From: Anaerolineales bacterium
GTDB lineage: Bacteria > Chloroflexota > Anaerolineae > Anaerolineales > UBA4823
NCBI GenBank assembly: GCA_016935755.1
Contig: JAFGQI010000076.1
Span: forward strand, 124,600 to 188,599
Direction: 5' to 3'
Length of the DNA stretch: 64,000 nucleotides
The notes beneath the pieces were generated by a model. It did not search any database. It was not told the origin of the DNA and saw only the letters and a list, made by a program, of their open reading frames with translations. Numbering within the stretch: position 1 is the first letter of the stretch; each line of letters starts with the position of its first letter. Below are positions 19,301 through 28,300 of the stretch, piece by piece. The position numbers and the translations under genes were made by a program.

Positions 19301-20784
19301 CGGATGGCAATATTGAATTCCTTGGGCGCAGGGATGACCAGGTGAAGCTGCGCGGCTACCGCGTTGAGCTGGGCGAAATCGAGACGACCTTGTCTGGGCA
19401 CCCGGTAGTGGAGCAGGCGGTCGTTTTGCTGGATGAGTCTGGTCCAGGTGAGCCGGGTTCTGGCAGCCACCGTCTGGTGGCTTATATCGTTCTGGTTGGA
19501 GAGGTTGCCCCTGAAAGCCGCGAATCGCTGTTGCAAGAGCTGCGGACTTACCTGAAAAGCCGGCTGCTGGATTATATGGTTCCTTCGTTGTTCATCTTTA
19601 TTGAAAAACTGCCGCTCACGCCCAGTGGTAAAGTCAATCGCCGGGCTTTGCCAGCCCCGCAGGTCAAGTTGGGACAGGCCGGCTCTGGTTATCTGGCGCC
19701 GCGCGATAACCTGGAAAGCCGCTTGTGTCAGCTCTGGGAGCAGGTGCTGGGCGTCCAACCGGTGGGGATTGAAGATAATTTCTTTGAGCTGGGAGGGCAT
19801 TCGCTCCTGGCGGTTCGTCTCTTTGTTCGCCTGGAGCAGGAACTGGGTCATAGGCTGCCGTTGGCTGTGCTCTTTCAGTCGCCCACAGTGGCAGAACTGG
19901 CTGCCTTGCTGCGTCAGGCAGAACCGCAGGCCAGCTGGTCTGCTCTGGTGCCCATCCAGCCTGAGGGGACAGCCCCCGCGTTCTTCTGTGTACATAACTT
20001 CGGCGGTGAGGTGTTAAATTATGCCCGGCTGGCGCAGCTGCTTGAGTCGGACCAGCCTTTCTTCGGATTGCAGGCGCGCGGCCTGGATGGGGTGGAACCA
20101 CCCCAAGAGACGATCCAGGAGATGGCGAGCTCCTATATCGAAGCGATCCGCGTCCAACAGCCGCATGGGCCGTATTCCCTGGGTGGATACTGTTTTGGCG
20201 GGGTGGTGGCTTATGAGATGGCCTGCCAGCTGGAAAAGCAGGGCGAAAAGGTGGCCTTGCTGGCTTTGTTCGACGCCTATGCTCCCCTGCAATCTCGCCA
20301 GCGTAAAGTCGGGCTCATCCGCCGCCTGGGAAATTTTGCCCGCAACTTGCCCTTCTGGCTGCGCGACTTCATGATGATGGGCTCTGAGGAAGCGCAGGCT
20401 GTAGTTAAACGCAGGCTGACCATCATGCGCAAGAAGTTGTTCAGCCATCTAGGGCATAATGCTGAAGTTACCCCCGAAGACTTGATCGGAGATCACGCTC
20501 ATGTCCACGAAGCTCCCGTCTATGTTCGCAGGCTGATGGAACTGCATATGCGCGCCTTGATGGATTACGCACCGATAGCATATGGCGGTCGGGTAACACT
20601 GTTCCGCGTTCAGCGTCTGCCGCTCTTCAGCTTCGTCGAGCCCGATGGAGGGTGGGGGCGATTAGCCGCCGGCGGGGTAGACCTGCACATTATCCCAGGG
20701 CTGCACCACGATTTTCTACGTTCTGAACATGTCAGAGTTTTGGCAGAAGAGCTGAAATCCAGCCTCAAGATTCGTTTTATATGA
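13321..20784 (+). CDS. nonribosomal peptide synthetase C-A-T-C-A-T-TE
   Basis: A 2487-aa terminating NRPS with two modules. It opens with the LSSAKRILLEKLL leader shared with the 1717-5061 protein. The C domains have HHSIFDEW and HHAIIDEW active sites. Adenylation domain 1 (about 515-1040) gives D-A-W-Q-F-G-L-I-N-K, one residue from the glutamine code I recall. Adenylation domain 2 (about 1590-2100) gives D-V-Q-Y-I-A-H-V-V-K, essentially a proline code. Both carriers have GGHSLL. The C-terminal thioesterase (about 2215-2487) shows GYCFGG with Cys2291 as nucleophile, Asp in LFDAYAP and His in LHHDFL. It probably continues from the 7960-13290 protein (30-base gap, ribosome site GGAGAG) and releases or cyclises the chain. 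Its stop overlaps the next gene's start (ATGA). Confidence 0.95.
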   Translation: MSDQSRDQENQPPGFRLSSAKRILLEKLLQEEGFGAATKAMIPRRNQDLPAPLSSAQQRLWFLHHLEGSGSTYNVPYTYRLRGALNISALQRSLEILAQRQEILRTTFRLGEQESGIADSQKVPSQPYQVIFTTLDLDISPIDLSSIPVENQEAEIQRQAKELGRKIFDLQIGPLLRGALLRLSADDHVLCLCFHHSIFDEWSAEVFSRELGLIYLAESTGQPVELPDLPVQYADYAAWQQEQLKSGIWDRQLAYWKQKLAGASPVLDLPTDHPHLLVQSSQGSVGQRWLSLDLLEALKRFSQAERVTLFTTLLAAFEVLLYRYSGQADFLIGTPIANRQQAGIEFLIGFFLNTLVMRSCLNSSLSFRSMLNKVGQDVLEAFDNQDLPFERLVEILKPGRDLSRQPLFQVMFVSQPFVDQQLTLAGLQVEPVQVDYGWSKFDLTLFAIEQENSLLLRLEYNSDLYETATIERMLGHYQRLLEGLLETPDLPVGLLPLLSGEEEVQFQAWNTTAHPYPAHMGVHQMFEAQVRRAPDREAVYFLGQRLSYGELNCRTNQLAHYLRSLGVGPEVLVGVCLDRSLDMVVAILGVLKAGGAYVPLDLTYPAERLAYMLRDARAQVLLTEREQSERLGAVQTRMVCLDSHWDEISRQPVENPTNLSQPQNSAYVIYTSGSTGAPKGAVITHQALSNHMTWMQEVYPLHEDDSVFQKTPFSFDASVWEFYAPLLVGARLVMAAPGGHRDITYLIQEMNAQQITILQTVPSLLRILVEDDRFKGCTSLRRIFCGGEAIPAELPGQVFAALDVELINLYGPAEACINTVTWNFPREASDLASSMPPVPIGRPVFNVQAFVLDRNLQPLPVGVSGELYLSGDSLGRGYLHHPDWTAEKFIPRPDWLHPPGQPSERLYRTGDLARFLPDGSLEFLGRADFMVKLHGLRLELGEIEAALEGHSAVHRAVVMLRQIGFTESRSEGQMGDDRRLVAYLVLHATYQVSTQELRMYLHARLPEFMIPSIFIFLEALPLTPSGKVDRGALPAPNPALIEMESLFAGPRDELERQLCQVWEVVLGVKPVGIQDNFFELGGHSLLAIRLMVQIEEELGRRLPLAMLFQLPTVAELAEAMRHGAGEATRQVIIPRDASLPAPLSSAQQRLWFLDRLEGMQGTYNVPFAYRLSGELNPLALRASLQALAQRHEILRTGISQIGDQPVQLILPQIDIPLQVDDLDSMQGLSESEKQNRARQMAVDEGCLPFDLSAAPLWRARILRLDEQEHILLFTFHHAIIDEWSADVFFNELRLVYQAQIMEKQADLVELPVQYADYAVWQQRQIEHGAYEEQLAYWKTYLAGAPAALDLPLDHPRPAVQSFCGASVMRELPAEIARCLKQLGQAERVTLFTILLAAFEVLLSRYSGQQDLLVGTPIANRSQIELNNLIGFFLNTLVLRANLQEAPGFRDFLHQVEASLLQAFENQELPFERLVEELRPERDLSRQPLFQVMFVLHPPSLQQFHLAGLQVSPMRLDYGSAKFDLTLFVSEHQNGLRLSLEYSTDLFDQATIERMLVHYEQLLESLLAQPDQAVVVLPMLTETERQTLLSWNETSREYQYGLGVHTFFETQALHAPEQIALVYQDGQLTYGQLNKRANQLANALLQSGVEPDCTVGICLERSPEMIVAILGVLKAGGACVPFDPSYPKMRLEYMLQDAQVKVLVTQTSLVDKFPDTPALVLCLDGDLAYLDNDNVANPAPPLRPDHLAYLLYTSGSTGTPKGVEMPHRPLCNLVAWQLSNPHFAGPARTLQYTSLNFDVSFQEIFSTLSAGGTLVLVSEEIRREPRLLLAYLAEQSIDRLYLPFVALQQLVETAVQWGVDARLKLSEVITAGEQLKTTPQMAAFFTQLPGCTLHNHYGPTESHVVTAYTLQGAPETWPSLPPIGKPVANTQIYLLDPYLQPVPVGVVGELYIGGLALARGYHNQPGMTVERFIPHPFDQSGQRLYRTGDLARYLPDGNIEFLGRRDDQVKLRGYRVELGEIETTLSGHPVVEQAVVLLDESGPGEPGSGSHRLVAYIVLVGEVAPESRESLLQELRTYLKSRLLDYMVPSLFIFIEKLPLTPSGKVNRRALPAPQVKLGQAGSGYLAPRDNLESRLCQLWEQVLGVQPVGIEDNFFELGGHSLLAVRLFVRLEQELGHRLPLAVLFQSPTVAELAALLRQAEPQASWSALVPIQPEGTAPAFFCVHNFGGEVLNYARLAQLLESDQPFFGLQARGLDGVEPPQETIQEMASSYIEAIRVQQPHGPYSLGGYCFGGVVAYEMACQLEKQGEKVALLALFDAYAPLQSRQRKVGLIRRLGNFARNLPFWLRDFMMMGSEEAQAVVKRRLTIMRKKLFSHLGHNAEVTPEDLIGDHAHVHEAPVYVRRLMELHMRALMDYAPIAYGGRVTLFRVQRLPLFSFVEPDGGWGRLAAGGVDLHIIPGLHHDFLRSEHVRVLAEELKSSLKIRFI

Positions 20785-23700
20785 TAAGTGAATTGGATAA
20801 AACCTTCTGTGTGCACCAGCTGTTTGAGAGACAGGTGGAACACAACCCACAGAAAACTGCAATGATCTTTGGCGGGCACACCCTTTCGTACCGGGAACTA
20901 AACGCTCGCGCCAACCGGCTTGCTCGCCTGCTCCGACAGCGAGGCGTCGGGCAGGAAGCCCTTGTGGGCATCAGCCTGGCTCCATCTTTTGAGATGGTGA
21001 TCAGCGTGTGGGCAGTATTGAAGGCTGGCGGCGCGTATGTGCCATTGGATCCAGCTTATCCCCGTGAACGCCTGGCCTTTATGGTTCAAGATGCTGGTTT
21101 ACACCTGCTGATTACCCAGTCAGCTTACCTTCCGGAGCTGCAAACGCTGGGCATCCCGCTGGTTTGTTTGGACTGTGATCTGGGAGAAACACAGGGCGAG
21201 TCCGAGGCGAACTTGCCTGTACTCGCCGAACCTGACAATCTGGCCTATGTCATTTACACCTCCGGCTCGACGGGACAGCCGAAAGGGGTGATGGTTACGC
21301 ATGCGTCTTTGGCATGCAATATCCGAACGAACCAGGAAGCCTTGGGCATCCAAAGCGACACGGTGTATTTATTGAGCGCGTCCTTGACTTATGCTGTATC
21401 GCTGCGGCAGATTTTTACCACGCTGTGTTCAGGTGGCGCTTTGGTTATTGCTTCAAAGCAGCATATTCTCGATCCAAGGATGTTATTCGAACTGATTCAG
21501 CAGGCCGGGGTCACCCAGATGGATTTCGTCCCTGCATATTTCCGGATGTGCATCCAGGCTTTCTCTGGATTGGATGAAAAAGAGCGCAGGGAGCTTCTAT
21601 CCAATCAGGTGCGAACGATTATTCTGGTGGGTGAACCACTTACCTCTGATCTCCCCTCCATCTGGATGAATCAATTCGCTCACCCGGCTCAACTAATCAA
21701 CCTGTTCGGCCAGACAGAGACGACGGGCATCGTGGCTACCTTCCGCATCCCTGCCGGTTATAATCCGCCAAGCGGGGTGATCCCAATTGGACGCCAGGTG
21801 CCCAGCGCCCGGCTGTATGTTTTGAATGCAGAGCTGAAGCCGGTCTTGCCTGGTGAGACAGGCGAGCTCTTTATCAGTACTCCCAGCCTGGCGAGAGGTT
21901 ATTTGAACCATCCCGGACAGACAGCCGAAAAATTCATACCTAACCCTTTTCGTCCACAATCTGGAGAGCGTCTGCATCGCACGGGGGATTTGTGCCGGGT
22001 GCTCAACGATGGCAACATCATCCATCTGGGCCGAATCGACCAGCAGGTAAAAGTGCGGGGGATGCGCGTCGATCTGATTGAAATTGAAGTTAGTCTGCGT
22101 CGATACCCTGCAGTCCGCGATGCCGTTGTGTTTGTAAGCGAAGCCTCGCCCTTCGAAAATTTTTCCAGCACACAAGAATTGGTTGCTTGTATAGAGCCTG
22201 AACAAGGCAGTCCGGTTGATCCTTCGGCGCTGCGTGAGTTTTTACAGCGGAAGCTGGCGGAACATATGCTGCCGAGCATGTATATAGTGCTTGATGCGCT
22301 TCCACGTCTGCCCAATAGTAAAGTGGACAGGAGGGTGGTGCAAAATTGGCTGCACGGTGGGGCGAGAGTGACCCAGGGTATAACTCAATCGAGCCCCTCG
22401 AGACTGTCAGGATTACCTCGCCCACCTAAAGTAAAACAGCCTGATCTACGCGACTGGCTGTACACCCCGGTATGGAAACCTGCTGCAGCGCGGTCTTCAT
22501 TCGGGGAAAGCGGTAGAAAAGACTTGCCTGGTCAGGGTGCGCCTCCGCTGCTGTGGATGGTTTTCAACCATACCCAAGCCTCTAGCAGCGAAGATGGTCC
22601 CAGCCAATGCCTGGTGAAGCACCTGGCAGAGGCGGGAGAAGCGGTGATCAGCATCCATCCTGGCAAGGAATATGCCTGGCAATCTGATCATAACGTTACG
22701 ATCCGCCCTGACCAGCCTGCAGATTACCGCGCCGTACTAAACTCTCTGGCGGCCCAGGGGCGTTTCTCCTCCCGAACCCCGCTGAGAATCCTGCACTTTG
22801 GGAGCCTGGATGCTTTGACCTCTGCCGGGGGGTTGAACGGTCGTATTGGGCGGGCTATTCAAATGGGAGCAGGCAGCCTGATTCTTTTACTGCAGGCACT
22901 AGATGAAAATCGTATGACTGGCGATATCCGGTTGGGGGTGATCACCAGCCATGCTCAGGAGGTTTTGGGAGGCGACCTGATCCATCCGGAGCAAGCCATT
23001 ATCTTTGGTCTCTGTCAGGTGATCCCGCTGGAGTTCCCTAACCTCTCCTGTTTTTGCATCGATATTGACCAACCTCTGCCTGGAGAGAGGTTGGCAGCCG
23101 AAATGGTTGACCAGATCATTGATGATTTGAGCGATTTGGAATCAGAACCCAGGACAAATCTTACCGCTGATCTGTCTCCCGGCGCACAGCACCAGAACAT
23201 GTTGGCTTATCGGGGAACTGCGCGCTATTACCTGGAGATGGAACGGGCGATGCCAGCAAAGCCGGGGAGAAATCGTTCCCTGGATGAATCCGGAATAATT
23301 CCCCGATTCCGCCATCAGGGTGTATATTTGATCACTGGAGGGCTGGGTGGGGTTGGCCTGGAAACCGCTGAATATCTGGCGAAAACTGTTCAGGCGGGGC
23401 TGGTTCTGGTCGGTCGTTCAGCTTTCCCTGATCGCCAGCAGTGGCAGGATTGGCTGGAGAGTCACCCGGAAGATGACCCCCTGAGCCATAAAATTCGCAA
23501 GCTGCAGGCGATCGAAGGCATAGGGGGGCAGGTGCTCCTGCTGTCTGCTGATATCAGTGACCGTGTGCAGGTGGAGAGGGTTCTGATCGAGACGGTTAAA
23601 GCCTTTGGCGGCCTGGATGGCATCATCCACGCGGCCGGTGTCCGAGGGGTGCAGGGCAGCATCTATCACTTGGATATTGAGAGCTTTCGGGCGGTACTTT

Positions 23701-25253
23701 CGCCCAAAGTTTGGGGGGCGCTCTATCTGGATGAAGCCTGTAGATCATTTGAAGATCAACGCGGCCGAAAACTTGATTTTGTGCTCTATTTTTCTTCGGT
23801 TTCTTCTATCCTGGGGCTGATTGGGTACGCTGCTTACAGCGCAGCAAATTCATTTCTGGATGCTTTTGCGCATTGGAAACGCCAGAAGGGAGGCATGTTC
23901 CAGTCGGTCAATTGGGATACCTGGCAGGAAGTGGGCATGGCGGTTGATGCATTGGCTGAATCAAGGGTGAACTGGGTGCCTGAAGATTACTGGGCTGGGG
24001 CGATCCTGCCCATAGAAGGTCAATCCGTCTTTGGGCAGCTGCTAAATTACGACCTGCCACAGGTGATTGTCTCTCCGGTGGATCTACTGGAGCAGATAGC
24101 TGAGAGAAATGTTCTCATTCATACGGGGCAAAAGATCTTAACAGCGAGAAGCCTTCAGACCGGCCTGGTCTCAGGGGATGACATCGAGAATAATCTGATC
24201 CGGATTTGGAAGCACTTGCTTCGTCGGGATGTTATCGATCGGGATGATAATTTCTATGATTTGGGAGGACATTCATTGCTGGTGGCGATGCTGTTTACCC
24301 AGATCGAGGCAGAATTTGGCCAGCGTTTGCCCTTGACCACTCTATATCAAGCGCCGACACCCAGGCTGCTGGCAAATACATTACGCAGTGATCCTAGCCA
24401 GCCCTCGAGTTCTCGGCTATCGCTGATGATGCCAGGTGATTCGTCCCCGCCATTCTTCTTTATCCATACAATCAACACAGATTTGATTGAATACGCCCAC
24501 CTTGTGAAAGCGTTGGGGGCCAATGGTCAAAACAGGCGTGCATTCTATGGATTATTGCCGCGCGGGCTGGATGATGGTGATGCTCCTCATACTTCGATAC
24601 CAGAGATGGCTGCGGAGTATATCCAAGCCATTCGCCATGTACAGCCGAATGGGCCCTACCATCTGATCGGTTTTTGTTTTGCCGGGGTGATCGCCCACGA
24701 GATGGCCTGCCAGCTTACCGCGTCAGGTGAAGAGGTGGGGTTGTTGATAAATATTGAGGGTTATCCACCCAGGAACTCGCTTCCGCTCAAGGCTTACTTT
24801 TCATTACGAGGCGTGACCATATTTATCAGGAATTTCCCGGAATGGTTAATGGATTTCAGTTCTATCTCCATTTCAGATAGAATTAAAGGCGATCTCAAGG
24901 AGATAAGGCTCCGCGCTAAACACTTCGCCAACAAGCTGGGTGTAAAGACTTACATTACTCCTGAAGAAACGATCGATGCACAAAGATTGAAAGCATTGCC
25001 TGCGCACGTGTTAAAAGTAAAACTTGCTTTACTACAGGCGCTCATCGATTACCGCCCACCTCTCTATCCGGGTTGTATGATCCTGATTCGTGGACGCGGT
25101 TTGTCCATGTTCAGAGGCCTGGATCCCCAGCTGGGTTGGGGGTTGTTTGTGAGTGGCGGGGTAGAGGTGTATCATTTTAAAACCGATCACAATGAATTGA
25201 TGCTGCCTCCAAATGTGGATGGGTTGGCTGAATTGTTGAACTCATTTGGATAA
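20781..25253 (+). CDS. A-KR-T-TE synthetase for an alpha-keto/alpha-hydroxy acid
   Basis: A 1490-aa NRPS-like enzyme with no condensation domain. The adenylation domain (about 10-515) has YTSGSTGQPKG and FGQTETT, but its A4 segment is TYAVSLRQIF, with Ala205 where Asp235 should be. A long linker resembling a pseudo-subdomain (about 540-840) leads into a PKS-type ketoreductase (about 845-1030). That domain has the GGLGGVG NADPH loop and the Ser/Tyr/Asn residues in SSVSS...YSAAN. A carrier (about 1130-1200; GGHSLL) and a thioesterase (GFCFAG, Cys1299) follow. A-KR-T modules in valinomycin, cereulide and cryptophycin systems load alpha-keto acids and reduce them on the enzyme to alpha-hydroxy acids. 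By analogy this protein should make and release, or transfer, such an acid. The TE has Glu (NIEGYPP) at the usual Asp position. Confidence 0.92.
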   Translation: MISELDKTFCVHQLFERQVEHNPQKTAMIFGGHTLSYRELNARANRLARLLRQRGVGQEALVGISLAPSFEMVISVWAVLKAGGAYVPLDPAYPRERLAFMVQDAGLHLLITQSAYLPELQTLGIPLVCLDCDLGETQGESEANLPVLAEPDNLAYVIYTSGSTGQPKGVMVTHASLACNIRTNQEALGIQSDTVYLLSASLTYAVSLRQIFTTLCSGGALVIASKQHILDPRMLFELIQQAGVTQMDFVPAYFRMCIQAFSGLDEKERRELLSNQVRTIILVGEPLTSDLPSIWMNQFAHPAQLINLFGQTETTGIVATFRIPAGYNPPSGVIPIGRQVPSARLYVLNAELKPVLPGETGELFISTPSLARGYLNHPGQTAEKFIPNPFRPQSGERLHRTGDLCRVLNDGNIIHLGRIDQQVKVRGMRVDLIEIEVSLRRYPAVRDAVVFVSEASPFENFSSTQELVACIEPEQGSPVDPSALREFLQRKLAEHMLPSMYIVLDALPRLPNSKVDRRVVQNWLHGGARVTQGITQSSPSRLSGLPRPPKVKQPDLRDWLYTPVWKPAAARSSFGESGRKDLPGQGAPPLLWMVFNHTQASSSEDGPSQCLVKHLAEAGEAVISIHPGKEYAWQSDHNVTIRPDQPADYRAVLNSLAAQGRFSSRTPLRILHFGSLDALTSAGGLNGRIGRAIQMGAGSLILLLQALDENRMTGDIRLGVITSHAQEVLGGDLIHPEQAIIFGLCQVIPLEFPNLSCFCIDIDQPLPGERLAAEMVDQIIDDLSDLESEPRTNLTADLSPGAQHQNMLAYRGTARYYLEMERAMPAKPGRNRSLDESGIIPRFRHQGVYLITGGLGGVGLETAEYLAKTVQAGLVLVGRSAFPDRQQWQDWLESHPEDDPLSHKIRKLQAIEGIGGQVLLLSADISDRVQVERVLIETVKAFGGLDGIIHAAGVRGVQGSIYHLDIESFRAVLSPKVWGALYLDEACRSFEDQRGRKLDFVLYFSSVSSILGLIGYAAYSAANSFLDAFAHWKRQKGGMFQSVNWDTWQEVGMAVDALAESRVNWVPEDYWAGAILPIEGQSVFGQLLNYDLPQVIVSPVDLLEQIAERNVLIHTGQKILTARSLQTGLVSGDDIENNLIRIWKHLLRRDVIDRDDNFYDLGGHSLLVAMLFTQIEAEFGQRLPLTTLYQAPTPRLLANTLRSDPSQPSSSRLSLMMPGDSSPPFFFIHTINTDLIEYAHLVKALGANGQNRRAFYGLLPRGLDDGDAPHTSIPEMAAEYIQAIRHVQPNGPYHLIGFCFAGVIAHEMACQLTASGEEVGLLINIEGYPPRNSLPLKAYFSLRGVTIFIRNFPEWLMDFSSISISDRIKGDLKEIRLRAKHFANKLGVKTYITPEETIDAQRLKALPAHVLKVKLALLQALIDYRPPLYPGCMILIRGRGLSMFRGLDPQLGWGLFVSGGVEVYHFKTDHNELMLPPNVDGLAELLNSFG

Positions 25254-25320
25254 CAGGAATAATTTTAAAGCACTACATTTCTCAAGTAACAGGTAGTATC
25301 AGAGGGAAGATTGACACATA

Positions 25321-28300
25321 ATGGTCCGACATGGTGTAATCCCGGCTTCATTTTCGCAGCAGCGCCTTTGGTTTGTTCATAAACTCTCTCCGGAAACTCT
25401 GGCATATAACTTAGAGAGGACTATTGAGATTAAAGGAACTCTCGATGTGCCGATCTTGTGTCAGTCGTTTGAGTCGCTTATCCACCGTCATGAAGCTTTG
25501 CGGACCACCTTCACCATGGAAGGCGGTCAATTAGTTCAAATCATATCCTCTACAATAGATGCACCCCTGCATATTTCTGAATTGAATGAGGAAACCGATT
25601 TAGACCGTTTGGAAAAAGCCCGGCAGATACTGATCGAACATTCCCGGCAAATGCTTAATTTGTCCACAGGCCCACTATTGAGCGCTCAACTGGTTAGGTT
25701 GAGTGAAAAGAGAACCTTATTTCAGATCGTCATGCAACATATTATCTCGGATGGCCTGTCACTCAATATTATATTCCGTGATTTATTTGAGTTCTACCAG
25801 GCCTATACCAGTGGATCTGAACCTCAACTGCCGCCCCTGCCGTTGCAATTTGCTGATTTTGCTGTCTGGCAGCGAAAATTTCTCCGGGGTGGAACCCTTG
25901 AGAACCAGTTAAGCTATTGGAAAAAGCAGCTAAAAGACCCTCCTGCGCTGCTCCAGCTCCCGGTGGATCGGCCACGCCCACCCATTCAGACGGATAATGG
26001 CGCCTCCTTGTTTTTTGAATTGCCGATGGATCTCACCAAATCCTTGATCCAACTAGGTCATCAGGACGGAGCAACCCCGTTTATGGTCTTGATAGCGGCT
26101 TATAATATTCTGCTCTCCCGTTATACCCGCCAGACAGATATCCTGGTCGGTTTCCCAATCTCGAATCGTACATATAAAGAATGGGAAAATCTGGTCGGTT
26201 TTTTTGCTAATACTCTGATTTTGCGTACGGATCTATCTGGGAATCCCACATTTCGGAATGTGCTGCAGCGTGTCAAGCACGCAGCCCTGGATGCCTATGC
26301 CAATCAGGATATGCCCTTCGAATTGTTAGTACAGGAGCTAAACCCTGAACGCGATCTGAGTATTTCACCGATATTCCAGGTTACGTTATCGTTTCAGAAT
26401 GTTGACAATTATGAGGTTCATGTCGGTGATCTAACCATAAATCGTCATGATCTGGATATCGGGACGACCCCTTTTGATTGGACTCTGTACATTCAGCTGG
26501 ATAATTCAAGGCTCAGGGGTCGCTTTCGTTACAACACCGACCTGTTCAATCGAAGAACAATCCAACAGGCTATTTACCATTTCCAGAGATTGCTGGAAGG
26601 AATATTGCTGGATCCTTCCTGTCCCATCAGCCAGCTGCCTCTCCTTTCTCCGCAGGAGCGAAATACCCTTCTGGTGGAATGGAACAAAACCAGGACAGAT
26701 TATCCCAGATATGCGAGTGTTCACCAGCTATTTGAAAGCCAGGCTGAACAAAGGCCAGATGCAACGGCAGTTATTTCTGGATCAGAGCAATGGTCATACC
26801 AGCAGTTAAATGAAAAGGCTAATCGCGTAGCATATCTCTTGCAAAGCTATGGTATCGCCCCTGGTGAACCTGTGGCAATCTACCTGGAGCGATCGGCAGA
26901 GATGGTGGTATGCATGCTGGGTATTCTCAAAGCAGGTGGGGCATATGTGCCCCTGGATCTAAACAATCCGGCAGAGCGGCTGGCTTTGATGCTTCGAGAT
27001 GTCCAGGCTCGTGTTTTGCTCACGCGATCTGAATTGGAAAAGTGTATTCCGCTTTCAGGAGATTTGAATATTGTACCGATCGATACGGATGTGCTTTCGG
27101 GCGATCTGGATAGCCGAGAGAACCCGGAAAATCGAGCTGCTCCGGACGATCCGGCTTATATCATGTACACCAGCGGCACAACGGGTTTGCCGAAGGGGAT
27201 CATCATCCCTCACCGGGCAATCAACCGGTTGGTCTGCAACACCAATTACATAAAGATTGGACCAGCGGATCGTGTGGCGCATCTTTCAAACGTTTCTTTT
27301 GATGCAGCGACTTTTGAAATTTGGGGACCTCTGCTAAACGGAGCAACGATGGTTGTTGTGCCTCAAGATGTTCTGCTATCCCCTGCTGATTTTTCTAGTT
27401 TCTTGCGAGAGCAAAGCATTCATTCCATATTTCTTACCACCGCGCTTTTTAACCGGCTAGCAGCGCTTCAACCGGGCCTGTTTTCTGGAGTGCGTGATGT
27501 TCTTTTTGGTGGTGAAATGGTGACGCCATATTATGTTCGCAAGGTTCTCCAGGATGGCCCCCCGCAACGTCTGCTGCATGTTTATGGGCCAACAGAAAGC
27601 ACTACATTTGCCACCTGGCATCTGATCAATGATGTGCCTGATGAAGCTGTCAATGTGCCGATTGGAAAGCCCATCGCCAACACGCGGCTATACCTGCTGG
27701 ACGATGAATTGCAGCCGGTACCCATAGGTGTGATTGGTGAAATCTACATCGCTGGAGAGGGGTTGGCGCTTGGCTACTGGAACCAGGCTGAATTAACTGC
27801 AAGCCATTTTCTTCAGGATCCCTATGGCGATCCTGGAAGAAAGATGTACAAAACTGGTGATCTGGCGCGTTACCTGGAAGATGGCAGTATTGAATTTTGT
27901 GGCCGGAGCGATGATCAGGTAAAAATTCGCGGCTATCGAATTGAGTTGAACGAAATTGAGTTTCACATATCTGCACATCCACTGGTGGAACACTGTATTG
28001 TTATCGCCCGAGAGAGGAGTGTTGGAGGCAAGGAAAGCGAACGGTATCTCGCAGCCTATATCGTCTGTACTGAAGAACAGGCAAATATCGAGATGCTCTT
28101 GCGAGAGTTCTTAAAACCCAGGTTGCCAGCTTATATGATCCCGGCGGTTTTTTGTATATTAAAAACCTTGCCATTGAATGAAAATGGAAAGGTCGATCGA
28201 TCGGCTTTGCCAGAACCATTTAGCGATGCGGGGCAAAATATCGGAGGCGCTCTCTCCCCCCGAGACGCGGTAGAATCCCAATTGGTTGCTCTTTGGGAAG

